Assembly: GCF_900103845.1 (NCBI RefSeq)
Contig: NZ_FNIJ01000002.1
Location: 386,423-450,422, forward strand
Direction of reading: 5' to 3'
DNA: 64,000 nucleotides
DNA from: Pseudomonas jinjuensis
Lineage (GTDB): Bacteria; Pseudomonadota; Gammaproteobacteria; Pseudomonadales; Pseudomonadaceae
Both the position numbers and the translations under genes were made by a program. How positions within the stretch are numbered: the first letter of the stretch is position 1; every line of letters starts with the position of its first letter. This document shows, piece after piece, positions 30,830-40,098 of this stretch. The notes beneath the pieces were generated by a model. The model worked only from the letters and a program-made list of their open reading frames with translations, was not told where the DNA came from and ran no database searches.

Positions 30830-32800
30830 TTATGAGTCCTTGCGGGTGCCGCGCACCACCTCGCGGAGGAAGAAGCGGTTCGGGTGGCAGGCCTCGGCGA
30901 CCGCGCGCGGCAGCGGCAGCGGCTCGTCGTCGATCCAGGCGGCCAGCAGTTCGCCGGCCAGCGGCGCGCTGATCAGCCCGCGCGAGCCGTGGGCGCTGTT
31001 CAGGTACAGGCCGTCGAGCCAGGGGCAGGGCGCGTCCGGCACCTGGCGGGCGTCCTTGCCGAGCAGGGCGTAGGTGCTGGCGAAGGCGTCGCGCTCGGCC
31101 AGCGGGCCGACCAGTGGCAGGTAGTCCGGCGTGGTGCAGCGGAAGGCGGCGCGGCCTTCCAGGGTTCCGGCGTCGATGGTGTCGCCGCCGAGGCGGGCGA
31201 GCAGGTCGGGGGAGATTTCCCGCAGCAGTTCGAGGTTGCCGAGGTGTTCCTCGCGCGTCGGTTCAAGATCATCGCTGTGAAAATCGAAGCTGGCGCCGAG
31301 GGTGTGTTCGCCGGCGCGCGGCGGGGCAACGTAGCCCTCGGCGCAGACCACGGTCGCCAGCGCGCCGCTGGTGGCGGTGGCCGGCAGGCGGCTGATCTGC
31401 CCGCGGATGCGCTTCAGCGGCAGGCTGGCGGCGGCGGGGAAGTCGCGTACTTCGGCGGCGGTGGCGAGCACCGCGACCGGCGCGCTGGCGAGTTTTTCCT
31501 CGCCGGCCCAGGCGCTCCAGCCGTCGGCGTCGCGCTGCAGGCGGATTTCCTTGCCGCAGATGACGCGGACGTTCGGCTGCGCGGCGAGCCAGCGGCACAG
31601 CGCCGGCGGATGGACCCAGCCGGCCTCGGGGAAGAACAGTCCGCCGGCCGGCAGGCTGACGCCGGCGATGCGTTCGGCTTCGCCCTTGTCCAGCGATTGC
31701 TGCAGGGACGCCGGGAAGGCGCCGGCCAGTTGCGCCTGGCGCTTGCCCTCGGCCTCGTCGAAGGCCAGTTGCAGCACGCCGCAGGCGTCCCACTCGCTGC
31801 CGCGCTGCAGGCGCTGGAGCAGGCGGCGGGTGTAGCCGAAACCGCCGACCACCAGTTGCGAAAGCGCCGTCCCGTGGGCGGACAGCTTGAGATAGAGCAC
31901 GCCCTGCGGATTGCCCGAGGCTTCCTCGGCGAGCCCGGCGTGGCGTTCGAGCAGCGTCACCTGCCAGCCGCGCGCGGCCAGGCTGGCGGCGCTGGCGCAA
32001 CCGGCCATGCCGCCGCCGATCACCAGCGCCTCGCGCGGGCCGCCGTGGCGCGGCGGGCGGGCGTACCAGGGCTTGGCGGAGTCGTCCGGCGTGCCGCTGA
32101 ACTCGCCGACCAGCATCTCGCGCTTCTGCCCGTAGCCTTTCACCCGCTCCATGCGGAAGCCGGCGGCGATCAGCCCGCGGCGGACGAATCCGGCGCTGGT
32201 GAAGGTCGCCAGGCTGGCGTCGGGAGCGGAGAGCCGGGCCATCTGCCGGAACAGCGCGTCGGTCCACATCTCAGGGTTCTTCGCCGGGGAGAAACCGTCG
32301 AGGAACCAGGCGTCGATGCGCGCATCCAGTTCCGGCAGCACGTCCAGCACGTCGCCCAGCAGCAGGGTGAGGACCACCCGCCCGCCGGCGAACACCAGGC
32401 GCTGGAAGCCGGGATGGATGCCGACGTACTGCTCCAGCAGCGGGTCGGCCCAGGGCTGCAGCTCCGGCCAGAGGGCCAGGGCGCGTTGCAGGTCGGGCAG
32501 GGCGAGGGGGAATTTTTCCACGCTGACGAAGTGCAGGCGCGCATCCGCCGGGGCCAGTTGCTCGAACAGCGCCCAGGCGCAGAGGAAGTTCAGGCCGGTG
32601 CCGAAGCCGGTCTCGCCGATGCACAGGCGGCCGCCGGCGGGCAGTTCGGCAAAGCGCCGGGGCAGGCGGTTGCCGTCGAGGAACACGTGGCGCGTCTCCT
32701 CCAGGCCGCTGGCGCGGGAGAAGTAGACGTCGCCGTAGACGCGGGAGGTGGGCTGGCCGTTTTCGTCCCAGTCGAGCTGGGCGGGCTGGAAATCTGGCAT
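30830..32800 (-). CDS. mnmC: Bifunctional tRNA mnm5U methyltransferase/FAD oxidoreductase MnmC
   Basis: 656 aa fusion enzyme for the last two steps of mnm5(s2)U34 formation in tRNA. N-terminal SAM methyltransferase (residues 1-240; LCIGETGFGTGLNFL is the SAM loop, ARIDAWFLDGFSPAKNPEMW the catalytic region). C-terminal FAD-dependent oxidase starts near 265 with ALVIGGGMAGCASAASLAARG. The frame is open far upstream; MPDFQPAQLDWDENGQP is the conserved start. Divergent from pap. Confidence 0.93.
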   Translation of the reverse strand: MPDFQPAQLDWDENGQPTSRVYGDVYFSRASGLEETRHVFLDGNRLPRRFAELPAGGRLCIGETGFGTGLNFLCAWALFEQLAPADARLHFVSVEKFPLALPDLQRALALWPELQPWADPLLEQYVGIHPGFQRLVFAGGRVVLTLLLGDVLDVLPELDARIDAWFLDGFSPAKNPEMWTDALFRQMARLSAPDASLATFTSAGFVRRGLIAAGFRMERVKGYGQKREMLVGEFSGTPDDSAKPWYARPPRHGGPREALVIGGGMAGCASAASLAARGWQVTLLERHAGLAEEASGNPQGVLYLKLSAHGTALSQLVVGGFGYTRRLLQRLQRGSEWDACGVLQLAFDEAEGKRQAQLAGAFPASLQQSLDKGEAERIAGVSLPAGGLFFPEAGWVHPPALCRWLAAQPNVRVICGKEIRLQRDADGWSAWAGEEKLASAPVAVLATAAEVRDFPAAASLPLKRIRGQISRLPATATSGALATVVCAEGYVAPPRAGEHTLGASFDFHSDDLEPTREEHLGNLELLREISPDLLARLGGDTIDAGTLEGRAAFRCTTPDYLPLVGPLAERDAFASTYALLGKDARQVPDAPCPWLDGLYLNSAHGSRGLISAPLAGELLAAWIDDEPLPLPRAVAEACHPNRFFLREVVRGTRKDS

Positions 32801-32890
32801 GCGCGGGTCCGGGCGGAAAAGCGCGCATTCTAGCCCATCGCGGCGGGACGGCCTGCTACCTTGAATGCATCGGAAATCAAGGAGCCGTGC

Positions 32891-34381
32891 ATGTTCGAGT
32901 CCGCAGAGATCGGCCATTCCATCGACAAGGCCACCTACGAGAAGGAAGAGGCCGAACTCCGCGAAGCGCTGCTGGAGGCGCAGTTCGAGCTGAAGCAGCA
33001 GGCGCGCTTCCCGGTGATCATCCTGATCAACGGCATCGAGGGGGCGGGCAAGGGCGAGACGGTCAAGCTGCTCAACGAATGGATGGACCCGCGGCTGATC
33101 CAGGTGGAAAGCTTCTTCAAGGCCACCGACGAGGAGCTGTCGCGGCCGACGCAGTGGCGCTACTGGCGCAAGCTGCCGCCTAAGGGGCGGATCGGCGTCT
33201 TCTTCGGCAACTGGTACAGCCTGATGCTGCAGTCGCGGGTCGCCGGCGACATCAACGACGCGCGCCTGGACGCCGGCATCGCCGCCGCCGAGCGCTTCGA
33301 GGAGATGCTCTGCGACGAGGGCGCGCTGCTGTTCAAGTTCTGGTTCCACCTGTCCAAGAAGCGCCTCAAGGAGCGCCTCAAGGCGCTGGAGAAGGACCCC
33401 GAGCACAGCTGGCGGATCAGCGAACTGGACTGGAAGCAGAGTGAGGTCTACGACAAGTTCGTGTGCTACGGCGAGCGCATCCTGCGCCGCACCAGCCGCG
33501 ACTTCGCGCCATGGTACGTGGTGGAGGGCTCGGACCCGCGCTACCGCAGCCTGACGGTGGGGCGCACCCTGCTGGAAGGCATGCAGGCGGCGCTGGACAC
33601 GCTCGAGCGGCCGGTCCGCCAGCCGCACACCGCGCCGCTCACCGCCAGCCTGGACAACCGCGGCCTGCTCACCAGCCTCGACCTCGGCAGGACGCTGGCC
33701 AAGGACCAGTACAAGCGGCAGATGGCCAAGGAGCAGGCGCGCCTGGCCATGCTGCTGCGCGACAAGCGCTTCCGCCGGCATGCGCTGATGGCGATATTCG
33801 AAGGCAACGACGCGGCCGGCAAGGGCGGCGCCATCCGCCGCGTAACGGCGGCGCTGGACCCGCGCCAGTACCACATCGTGCCGATCGCCGCGCCGACCGA
33901 GGAGGAACGCGCCCAGCCCTACCTGTGGCGCTTCTGGCGGCACATCCCGGGGCGCCAGCAGTTCACCATCTTCGACCGTTCCTGGTACGGGCGGGTGCTG
34001 GTGGAGCGGGTCGAGGGCTTCTGCTCGGAGGCCGACTGGCTGCGCGCCTACGGCGAGATCAACGACTTCGAGGAGCAGCTCGCCGAGTTCGACATCGTGG
34101 TGGTGAAGTTCTGGCTGGCGATCGACAAGGACACCCAGATGGAGCGCTTCAAGGAGCGCGAACTGACGCCGTTCAAGCGCTACAAGATCACCGAGGAGGA
34201 CTGGCGCAACCGCGACAAGTGGGACCAGTACATCGACGCGGCGAGCGACATGATCGAGCGCACCAGCACCGAGATCGCCCCCTGGACCCTGGTGGAGGCC
34301 AACGACAAGCGCTACGCCCGGGTGAAGGTGCTGCGGACGATCAACGACGCGCTGGAGAAGGCGTACGAGAAGGACAAGTAG
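32891..34381 (+). CDS. pap: Polyphosphate:AMP phosphotransferase
   Basis: 496 aa, duplicated PPK2-domain enzyme that makes ADP from AMP using polyphosphate. Two tandem kinase-like halves: Walker A INGIEGAGKGETV near 52 and FEGNDAAGKGGAIRR near 305; each half has its lid motif (ATDEEL, APTEEE) and a second basic/aromatic block (FDRSWYGRVLVERVEGF). Two-domain length is diagnostic of class II PPK2. ATG at 32891 follows AAGGAG. Confidence 0.92.
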   Translation: MFESAEIGHSIDKATYEKEEAELREALLEAQFELKQQARFPVIILINGIEGAGKGETVKLLNEWMDPRLIQVESFFKATDEELSRPTQWRYWRKLPPKGRIGVFFGNWYSLMLQSRVAGDINDARLDAGIAAAERFEEMLCDEGALLFKFWFHLSKKRLKERLKALEKDPEHSWRISELDWKQSEVYDKFVCYGERILRRTSRDFAPWYVVEGSDPRYRSLTVGRTLLEGMQAALDTLERPVRQPHTAPLTASLDNRGLLTSLDLGRTLAKDQYKRQMAKEQARLAMLLRDKRFRRHALMAIFEGNDAAGKGGAIRRVTAALDPRQYHIVPIAAPTEEERAQPYLWRFWRHIPGRQQFTIFDRSWYGRVLVERVEGFCSEADWLRAYGEINDFEEQLAEFDIVVVKFWLAIDKDTQMERFKERELTPFKRYKITEEDWRNRDKWDQYIDAASDMIERTSTEIAPWTLVEANDKRYARVKVLRTINDALEKAYEKDK

Positions 34382-34882
34382 GGTGGACGGGGAGTGAGGG
34401 AAACGCTGCGAACGGCACCGTTCCCCGTAGGAGTCAGCTTGCTGGCGATTATCAGGTTCACCCGCCACGCTGGCGTTGAGGGGAAACCCGGGATCGCCAG
34501 CAAGCTGGCTCCTACAGGTTTGGTGCTGTGCTTAATCGTGATCGTCAATAACGGTTGGCGATGCGGCAGAGCGTAGGGTGGACGTGGCTCTTTACGTCCA
34601 CCATGGGAACGCCGGAGTTGCTGCGGGTGGCACCGTTCCCTGTAGGAGCCAGCTTGCTGGCGATTACCAGGTTCGCCGGACACGCTGGCGTTGAGGGGCA
34701 ACCCGGGATCGCCAGCAAGCTGGCTCCTACAGGTTTGGTGCTGTGCTTGATCGTGATCGTCAATGACGGTTGGCGATGCGGCAGAGCGTAGGGTGGACGT
34801 GGCTCTTTACGTCCACCATGGGAACGCCGGAGTTGCTGCGGGTGGCACCGTTCCCTGTAGGAGCCAGCAAGCTGGCTCCTAC
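34378..34882. repeat. Composite tandem repeats with REP pairs
   Basis: Three imperfect units starting GTAGGGTGGAC at 34378, 34573 and 34788; periods 195 and 215 bases, the last truncated. REP pairs lie at 34427-34515 and 34642-34730. In the third unit the REP pair has collapsed to a 26-base palindrome, GTAGGAGCCAGC-AA-GCTGGCTCCTAC (34857-34882). The 521-base gap between pap and rnt holds only this. Confidence 0.9.
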
Positions 34883-34902
34883 ACGTTTGGCGCTGCGATC
34901 AC

Positions 34903-35577
34903 TCAATCGTGATCGTCGATCCAGCCGCCCATTTCCTTCCAGCGGTTGACGATGCCGCAGAACAGCTCGGCGGTCTTCTCGGTGTCGTAGCGCGCCGAGT
35001 GCGCCTCGCGGTTGTCGAACTCCACGCCGGCCGTCTGGCAGGCTTTCGCCAGGACCGTCTGGCCGTAGGCGAGGCCGGCCAGGGTGGCGGTGTCGAAGCT
35101 GGAGAAGGGATGGAACGGGTTGCGCTTGATGCCGGTGCGGCCGACCGCGGCATTCAGGAAGCCGAGATCGAAGCTGCTGTTGTGCCCGACCAGGATCGCC
35201 CGCTTGCAGCCGTTGGCCTTGATGGCCTTGCGCACGCCGCGGAAGATCTCGTGGAGCGCCTGCTCCTCCTGCACCGCCATGCGCAGCGGGTGGTCCAGCT
35301 TGATGCCGGTGAACTCCAGCGCGGCCGGTTCGATGTTGGCGCCTTCGAACGGTTCGATGCGGAAGAAATAGGTGTGTTCCGGGTACAGGAAGCCCTTCTC
35401 GTCCATCGCGGTGGTGACCGCGGCGATCTCCAGCAGGGCGTCGGTGGCGCAGTTGAAGCCGCCGGTCTCGACGTCCACCACTACCGGCAGGTAGCCGCGG
35501 AAACGCTCGGCCATCGGATGGCGCGGGCCCGGCGGGAAGTTGCCGTCGAACTCGTCTTCGTACTGTTCCTGGCTCAT
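34903..35577 (-). CDS. rnt: Ribonuclease T
   Basis: 224 aa DEDD-type 3'-5' exoribonuclease that trims tRNA and other stable RNA 3' ends. Exo motifs: [12 protein letters not shown] (about residue 33), [16 protein letters not shown] (about 125) and [18 protein letters not shown] (about 191). The acidic N-terminal extension is typical of Pseudomonas RNase T. Start overlaps the pyrC stop by 4 bases. Confidence 0.93.
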   Translation of the reverse strand: MSQEQYEDEFDGNFPPGPRHPMAERFRGYLPVVVDVETGGFNCATDALLEIAAVTTAMDEKGFLYPEHTYFFRIEPFEGANIEPAALEFTGIKLDHPLRMAVQEEQALHEIFRGVRKAIKANGCKRAILVGHNSSFDLGFLNAAVGRTGIKRNPFHPFSSFDTATLAGLAYGQTVLAKACQTAGVEFDNREAHSARYDTEKTAELFCGIVNRWKEMGGWIDDHD

Positions 35578-36620
35578 GCGCCGGCCTCCAGCAGACGCCA
35601 GCGAAGCGTTTCGCCGGCACGCAGCGGGATCAGCTCCTGCTCGCCGAGCTGAAGGCTGGCGGGTGCCTGCCAGTCCTCGCGGACCAGGGTGATGCTGTCG
35701 GCGTTGCGCGGCAGGCCGTAGAAGTCCGGGCCGTGGAAACTGGCGAAGGCTTCCAGCTTGTCCAGCGCGTTGCGCTGTTCGAAGGCTTCCGCATACATCT
35801 CGATGGCGGCGTAGGCGGTGTAGCAGCCGGCGCAGCCGCAGGCGGCTTCCTTGGCGTGGCGGGCGTGGGGCGCCGAGTCGGTGCCGAGGAAGAATTTCGG
35901 GTTGCCGCTCACCGCCGCGTCGAGCAGGGCTTCCTGGTGCACGTTGCGCTTGAGGATCGGCAGGCAATAGAAGTGCGGACGGATGCCGCCGACCAGCATG
36001 TGGTTGCGGTTGTACAGCAGGTGGTGCGCGGTGATGGTGGCGCCGACGTTGGCCGGGGCTTCCTTGACGAACTGCGCGGCGTCGCCGGTGGTGATGTGCT
36101 CGAGCACCACCTTCAGGGTCGGGAAGCGCTGGACCACGCGGGTGAGATGCTCGTCGATGAAGCGCTTCTCGCGGTCGAACACGTCGACCTCGGCGCGGGT
36201 TACCTCGCCGTGCACCAGCAGTGGCAGGCCGACTTCGGCCATGGCTTCCAGCACCGGGAAGATGTTGTCGATGCTGGTCACGCCGGAATCGGAGTTGGTG
36301 GTGGCGCCGGCCGGATACAGCTTGGCGGCATGGACGAAGCCGCTGGCCTTGGCGGCGCGGACTTCCTCGGCAGTGGTGCGGTCGGTGAGGTAGAGCACCA
36401 TCAGCGGCTCGAAGCGGCTGCCGGCCGGGCGCGCGGCGAGGATGCGCTGGCGGTAGGCGTCGGCCTCGGCGGCGTTGCGCACCGGCGGGACCAGGTTGGG
36501 CATGATGATGGCGCGGCCGAAGGTGCGCGCGGCGTCACCGACGGTGCGGACGAGGGCGGCGCCGTCGCGCAGGTGGATGTGCCAGTCGTCGGGACGCAGG
36601 AGAGTCAGGCGGTCGAGCAT
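35574..36620 (-). CDS. pyrC: Dihydroorotase PyrC
   Basis: 348 aa class II dihydroorotase for pyrimidine biosynthesis. Zinc ligands in DWHIHLRDG (residues 11-19), carboxylated Lys in [14 protein letters not shown], His ligands in VHGEVTR and LEHITTG, and the catalytic Asp in [10 protein letters not shown]. Start [14 protein letters not shown] is conserved. Coupled to rnt; same rnt-pyrC-motY-argG order is recalled for P. aeruginosa. Confidence 0.95.
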   Translation of the reverse strand: MLDRLTLLRPDDWHIHLRDGAALVRTVGDAARTFGRAIIMPNLVPPVRNAAEADAYRQRILAARPAGSRFEPLMVLYLTDRTTAEEVRAAKASGFVHAAKLYPAGATTNSDSGVTSIDNIFPVLEAMAEVGLPLLVHGEVTRAEVDVFDREKRFIDEHLTRVVQRFPTLKVVLEHITTGDAAQFVKEAPANVGATITAHHLLYNRNHMLVGGIRPHFYCLPILKRNVHQEALLDAAVSGNPKFFLGTDSAPHARHAKEAACGCAGCYTAYAAIEMYAEAFEQRNALDKLEAFASFHGPDFYGLPRNADSITLVREDWQAPASLQLGEQELIPLRAGETLRWRLLEAGA

Positions 36621-36720
36621 GCGAATTCCAGGGGGCGGTTTGCAGCAGGGAAGAGGTGGAATGCTACCGGAAAAGGGGGCTGACGTGTTCATCGAGGTGG
36701 CGATGGGGTGCCAGCGGGTC

Positions 36721-36741
36721 GCGGGCATGGCCCGCTCCTAC
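36721..36741. repeat. Half REP element
   Basis: GCGGGCATGGCCCGCTCCTAC, the right arm of the GGGCCATGCCC family, alone between pyrC and motY. Confidence 0.55.
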
Positions 36742-36810
36742 AGGGTGTGGGCCATCAAGTTCTGCCGCGAACGGCCGATACCCATTCGAATCGCCCACAC
36801 GGAGCAACCC

Positions 36811-37749
36811 GTGCGCCTGCCGTCCCTCATCCTCCTCACTCTCTGCACCGCCCTCCCGGCCTGGGGGCTGACCTTCCAGACGCGCCTGGAAAGCGCCGAG
36901 TGGACGGTCGCCGGCGATCAGTTCGAGTGCCGCCTGTCGCAGCGGGTGACCAACTTCGGCGTCGGCGAGTTCGTCTGGCGGGCCGGCGAGCAGCCGGTGT
37001 TCCGCCTGAAGCCGCAGCAGGCCCGCCTGGGTCGCGGCTTCGCCAACCTGCTGGCGGCGGCGCCGAGCTGGCGGCCGGGGCAGGGTGATATCGATCTCGG
37101 CAGTGTGGCGGTGGCGGGCGGTGGTGCGGCGTTGAACAGCAGCCAGCACCAGGCCGGCCGCCTGCTCGCCGGGTTGCTGGAAGGGCGCAGCCCGGAAGTG
37201 CGGCATCGCACGATGGAAGGCGACGGGCTGCTGGTGCGCCTGCAGCCGGTGCGTTTCGCTGCGGGCTACGGGCAGTTCCACGAGTGTTCGGAAAAGCTGC
37301 TGCCGGTGAATTTCGGCCAGGTGCGCTTGTCGCAGCTCGGCTTCCCCGCCGGAGGAGTCGACCTCGACGCGGCGGCCAGGGCGCGGCTGGAAGTGATCCT
37401 GCGCTACATGAAGGCCGACCCGACGGTGAACCGTATCGAGCTGGATGGCCATTCGGACAACAGCAGCAACCGCCTGACCAATCGCGATCTGTCGCGCCGG
37501 CGGGCGAACGCGGTGATGGAGTACCTGAAGGCCAACGGCGTGGCGGAAGAGCAAATCACCCTGCGCTTCTACGGCGAGCAGTTCCCGCTGGTGAAGAACG
37601 ATTCCGCCGCCAACCGCGCGCGCAACCGGCGGGTGACGGTACGCCTGTCCCGCGCGCCGCAACCGGAGAAACCCGCCGAAGCCCCGTCGGCCGCGGCTCC
37701 GGTGGCCAGTCTGGGCGGTCAGAAAACCGATTCAGCGACCAGTGACTAG
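36811..37749 (+). CDS. motY: MotY-like OmpA-family flagellar stator-associated protein
   Basis: 312 aa periplasmic protein. A GTG start at 36811 preceded by GGAG gives a clean signal peptide (VRLPSLILLTLCTALPAWG); upstream ATGs in frame give no signal and are rejected. The N-terminal domain begins LTFQTRLESAEWTV; the C-terminal peptidoglycan-binding OmpA domain carries IELDGHSDNSSNRLTNRDLSRRRANAV in two parts. MotY forms the T-ring around the motor in Pseudomonas and Vibrio. Confidence 0.82.
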   Translation: MRLPSLILLTLCTALPAWGLTFQTRLESAEWTVAGDQFECRLSQRVTNFGVGEFVWRAGEQPVFRLKPQQARLGRGFANLLAAAPSWRPGQGDIDLGSVAVAGGGAALNSSQHQAGRLLAGLLEGRSPEVRHRTMEGDGLLVRLQPVRFAAGYGQFHECSEKLLPVNFGQVRLSQLGFPAGGVDLDAAARARLEVILRYMKADPTVNRIELDGHSDNSSNRLTNRDLSRRRANAVMEYLKANGVAEEQITLRFYGEQFPLVKNDSAANRARNRRVTVRLSRAPQPEKPAEAPSAAAPVASLGGQKTDSATSD

Positions 37750-37768
37750 TCGCAACGTCGATCGAATC

Positions 37769-37829
37769 TGTCGCTTCATCGTCAAACCCTGTCGCACCCC
37801 TGTAAATAATCCCAAACGAACAGTAGAAT
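37769..37829 (+). promoter_or_regulatory. argG promoter with two ArgR half-sites
   Basis: Two direct repeats TGTCGC-N8 followed by an A-rich triplet at 37769 (TGTCGCTTCATCGTCAAA) and 37790 (TGTCGCACCCCTGTAAAT), 21 bases apart, match the Pseudomonas ArgR consensus TGTCGC-N8-AA. The second ends in TGTAAA (37801), a weak -35, with -10 TAGAAT at 37824-37829 (17-bp spacer). Predicts arginine control of argG. Confidence 0.6.
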
Positions 37830-37866
37830 CAGGCGTTTTCGTGACAACCCCCGTGGAGTTGATGGC

Positions 37867-39084
<1,218 letters not shown>

Positions 39085-39095
39085 ATGGCTCTTGG

Positions 39096-39174
39096 GTAGG
39101 AGCGAGCTTGCTCGCGAAGCTTTTGCTTTTTGCTTTTTGCTTTTTGCTCGGTTCGCGAGCAAGCTCGCTCCTAC
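39096..39174. repeat. REP pair enclosing TTTTTGC heptamer repeats
   Basis: GTAGGAGCGAGCTTGCTCGCG and its complement CGCGAGCAAGCTCGCTCCTAC enclose about four copies of CTTTTTG (39119-39147), a unit not seen in other REP loops here. Directly downstream of argG. Confidence 0.85.
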
Positions 39175-39185
39175 AAGAGCACAAC

Positions 39186-39210
39186 AAACCCCGGCCATGA
39201 GCCGGGGTTT
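39186..39210 (+). terminator. Rho-independent terminator of argG
   Basis: Perfect 10-bp stem AAACCCCGGC / GCCGGGGTTT with loop CATGA, followed by GCATTTATAG. The flanking A and T runs could make it bidirectional. Confidence 0.75.
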
Positions 39211-39260
39211 GCATTTATAGGCCTGGCACACCGGGCAACCTGATGACGAGGAGAACATCG

Positions 39261-39653
39261 ATGAGACTGCTGCATACCATGCTGCGCGTCGGCGACCTGG
39301 ACAAATCCATCGCCTTCTACACCGAAGTCCTGGGCATGACCCTGCTGCGCCGCAAGGACTACCCGGACGGCCAGTTCACCCTGGCGTTCGTCGGCTACGG
39401 CGCCGAGGACGAGAACAGCGTCATCGAGCTGACCTACAACTGGGGTGTGGACAAGTACGACCTGGGCACCGGCTACGGCCACATCGCCCTGGAAGTGGAC
39501 GACGTCTACAAGGCCTGCGAAGACATCCGCTCCCGCGGCGGCAAGATCACCCGCGAACCGGGCCCGATGAAGCACGGCACCAGCATCCTGGCCTTCGTGG
39601 AAGACCCGGACGGGTACAAGGTCGAACTGCTGTCGCCGCAGCGGAAGGATTGA
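39261..39653 (+). CDS. gloA: Lactoylglutathione lyase (glyoxalase I)
   Basis: 130 aa metal-dependent glyoxalase I converting the methylglyoxal-glutathione hemithioacetal to S-lactoylglutathione. Family motifs: [24 protein letters not shown] (metal His near residue 5), [12 protein letters not shown] (metal Glu), [12 protein letters not shown] (His) and [15 protein letters not shown] (Glu). Short form. ATG 39261 preferred over 39243 because GAGGAG precedes it. Confidence 0.94.
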   Translation: MRLLHTMLRVGDLDKSIAFYTEVLGMTLLRRKDYPDGQFTLAFVGYGAEDENSVIELTYNWGVDKYDLGTGYGHIALEVDDVYKACEDIRSRGGKITREPGPMKHGTSILAFVEDPDGYKVELLSPQRKD

Positions 39654-39727
39654 TTTCGGCGGGTGATGGGGAACTGTAGCGGGCCATGCCCGCAACACCG
39701 TCCTGTTTCGCCGGCATGGCGCCGGAC

Positions 39728-39806
39728 GTAGGGTGGATGAGGCTCTTTTCATCCACCATTCCGCCCCGCCCAATCGGTGGAAAACGCTTCGCGTCTTTCA
39801 CCCTAC
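39728..39806. repeat. GTAGGGTGG palindromic element
   Basis: GTAGGGTGGATGAGGCTC ... CATCCACC ... TTTCACCCTAC. With the next two elements it fills the 445-base gene-free gap between gloA and yjbH. Confidence 0.75.
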
Positions 39807-39843
39807 GGCCATGGCAGCGGAGTTGCGCCTGGGCACTGTACTT

Positions 39844-39933
39844 GTAGGAGCCAGCTTGCTGGCGATCCCGAATGATCCGGCGATCGCTGTGTTGCAGGCC
39901 AGCATGGATGATCGCCAGCAAGCTGGCTCCTAC
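39844..39933. repeat. REP pair
   Basis: GTAGGAGCCAGCTTGCTGGC and GCCAGCAAGCTGGCTCCTAC about 50 bases apart. Confidence 0.85.
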
Positions 39934-39998
39934 AGGCCCACTAGCGATGCTGCGAACCGGGCAAACGGTAGATGAAAACGCCTCATCCACGGGCGTGA

Positions 39999-40083
39999 GT
40001 AGGGCGCATGACGCGCCAGCGTCATCCGCCGAGTCGTCGAGTCGCCATTGCGGCGGATAACCGCGAACGGTTATCCGCCCTAC
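39999..40083. repeat. GTAGGGCG element with strong hairpin after yjbH
   Basis: Bounded by GTAGGGCGCATGACGC and CCGCCCTAC. It contains a perfect 11-bp stem GGCGGATAACC / GGTTATCCGCC with 6-base loop (40052-40079), 20 bases past the yjbH stop, and could end the exopolysaccharide transcript. Confidence 0.7.
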
Positions 40084-40098
40084 GCGCTGGCTGCTCTA

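Noticed and set aside
30884..32833. 649-codon plus-strand frame opposite mnmC
   Set aside because: Antisense shadow; mnmC has clear SAM and FAD motifs on the other strand.
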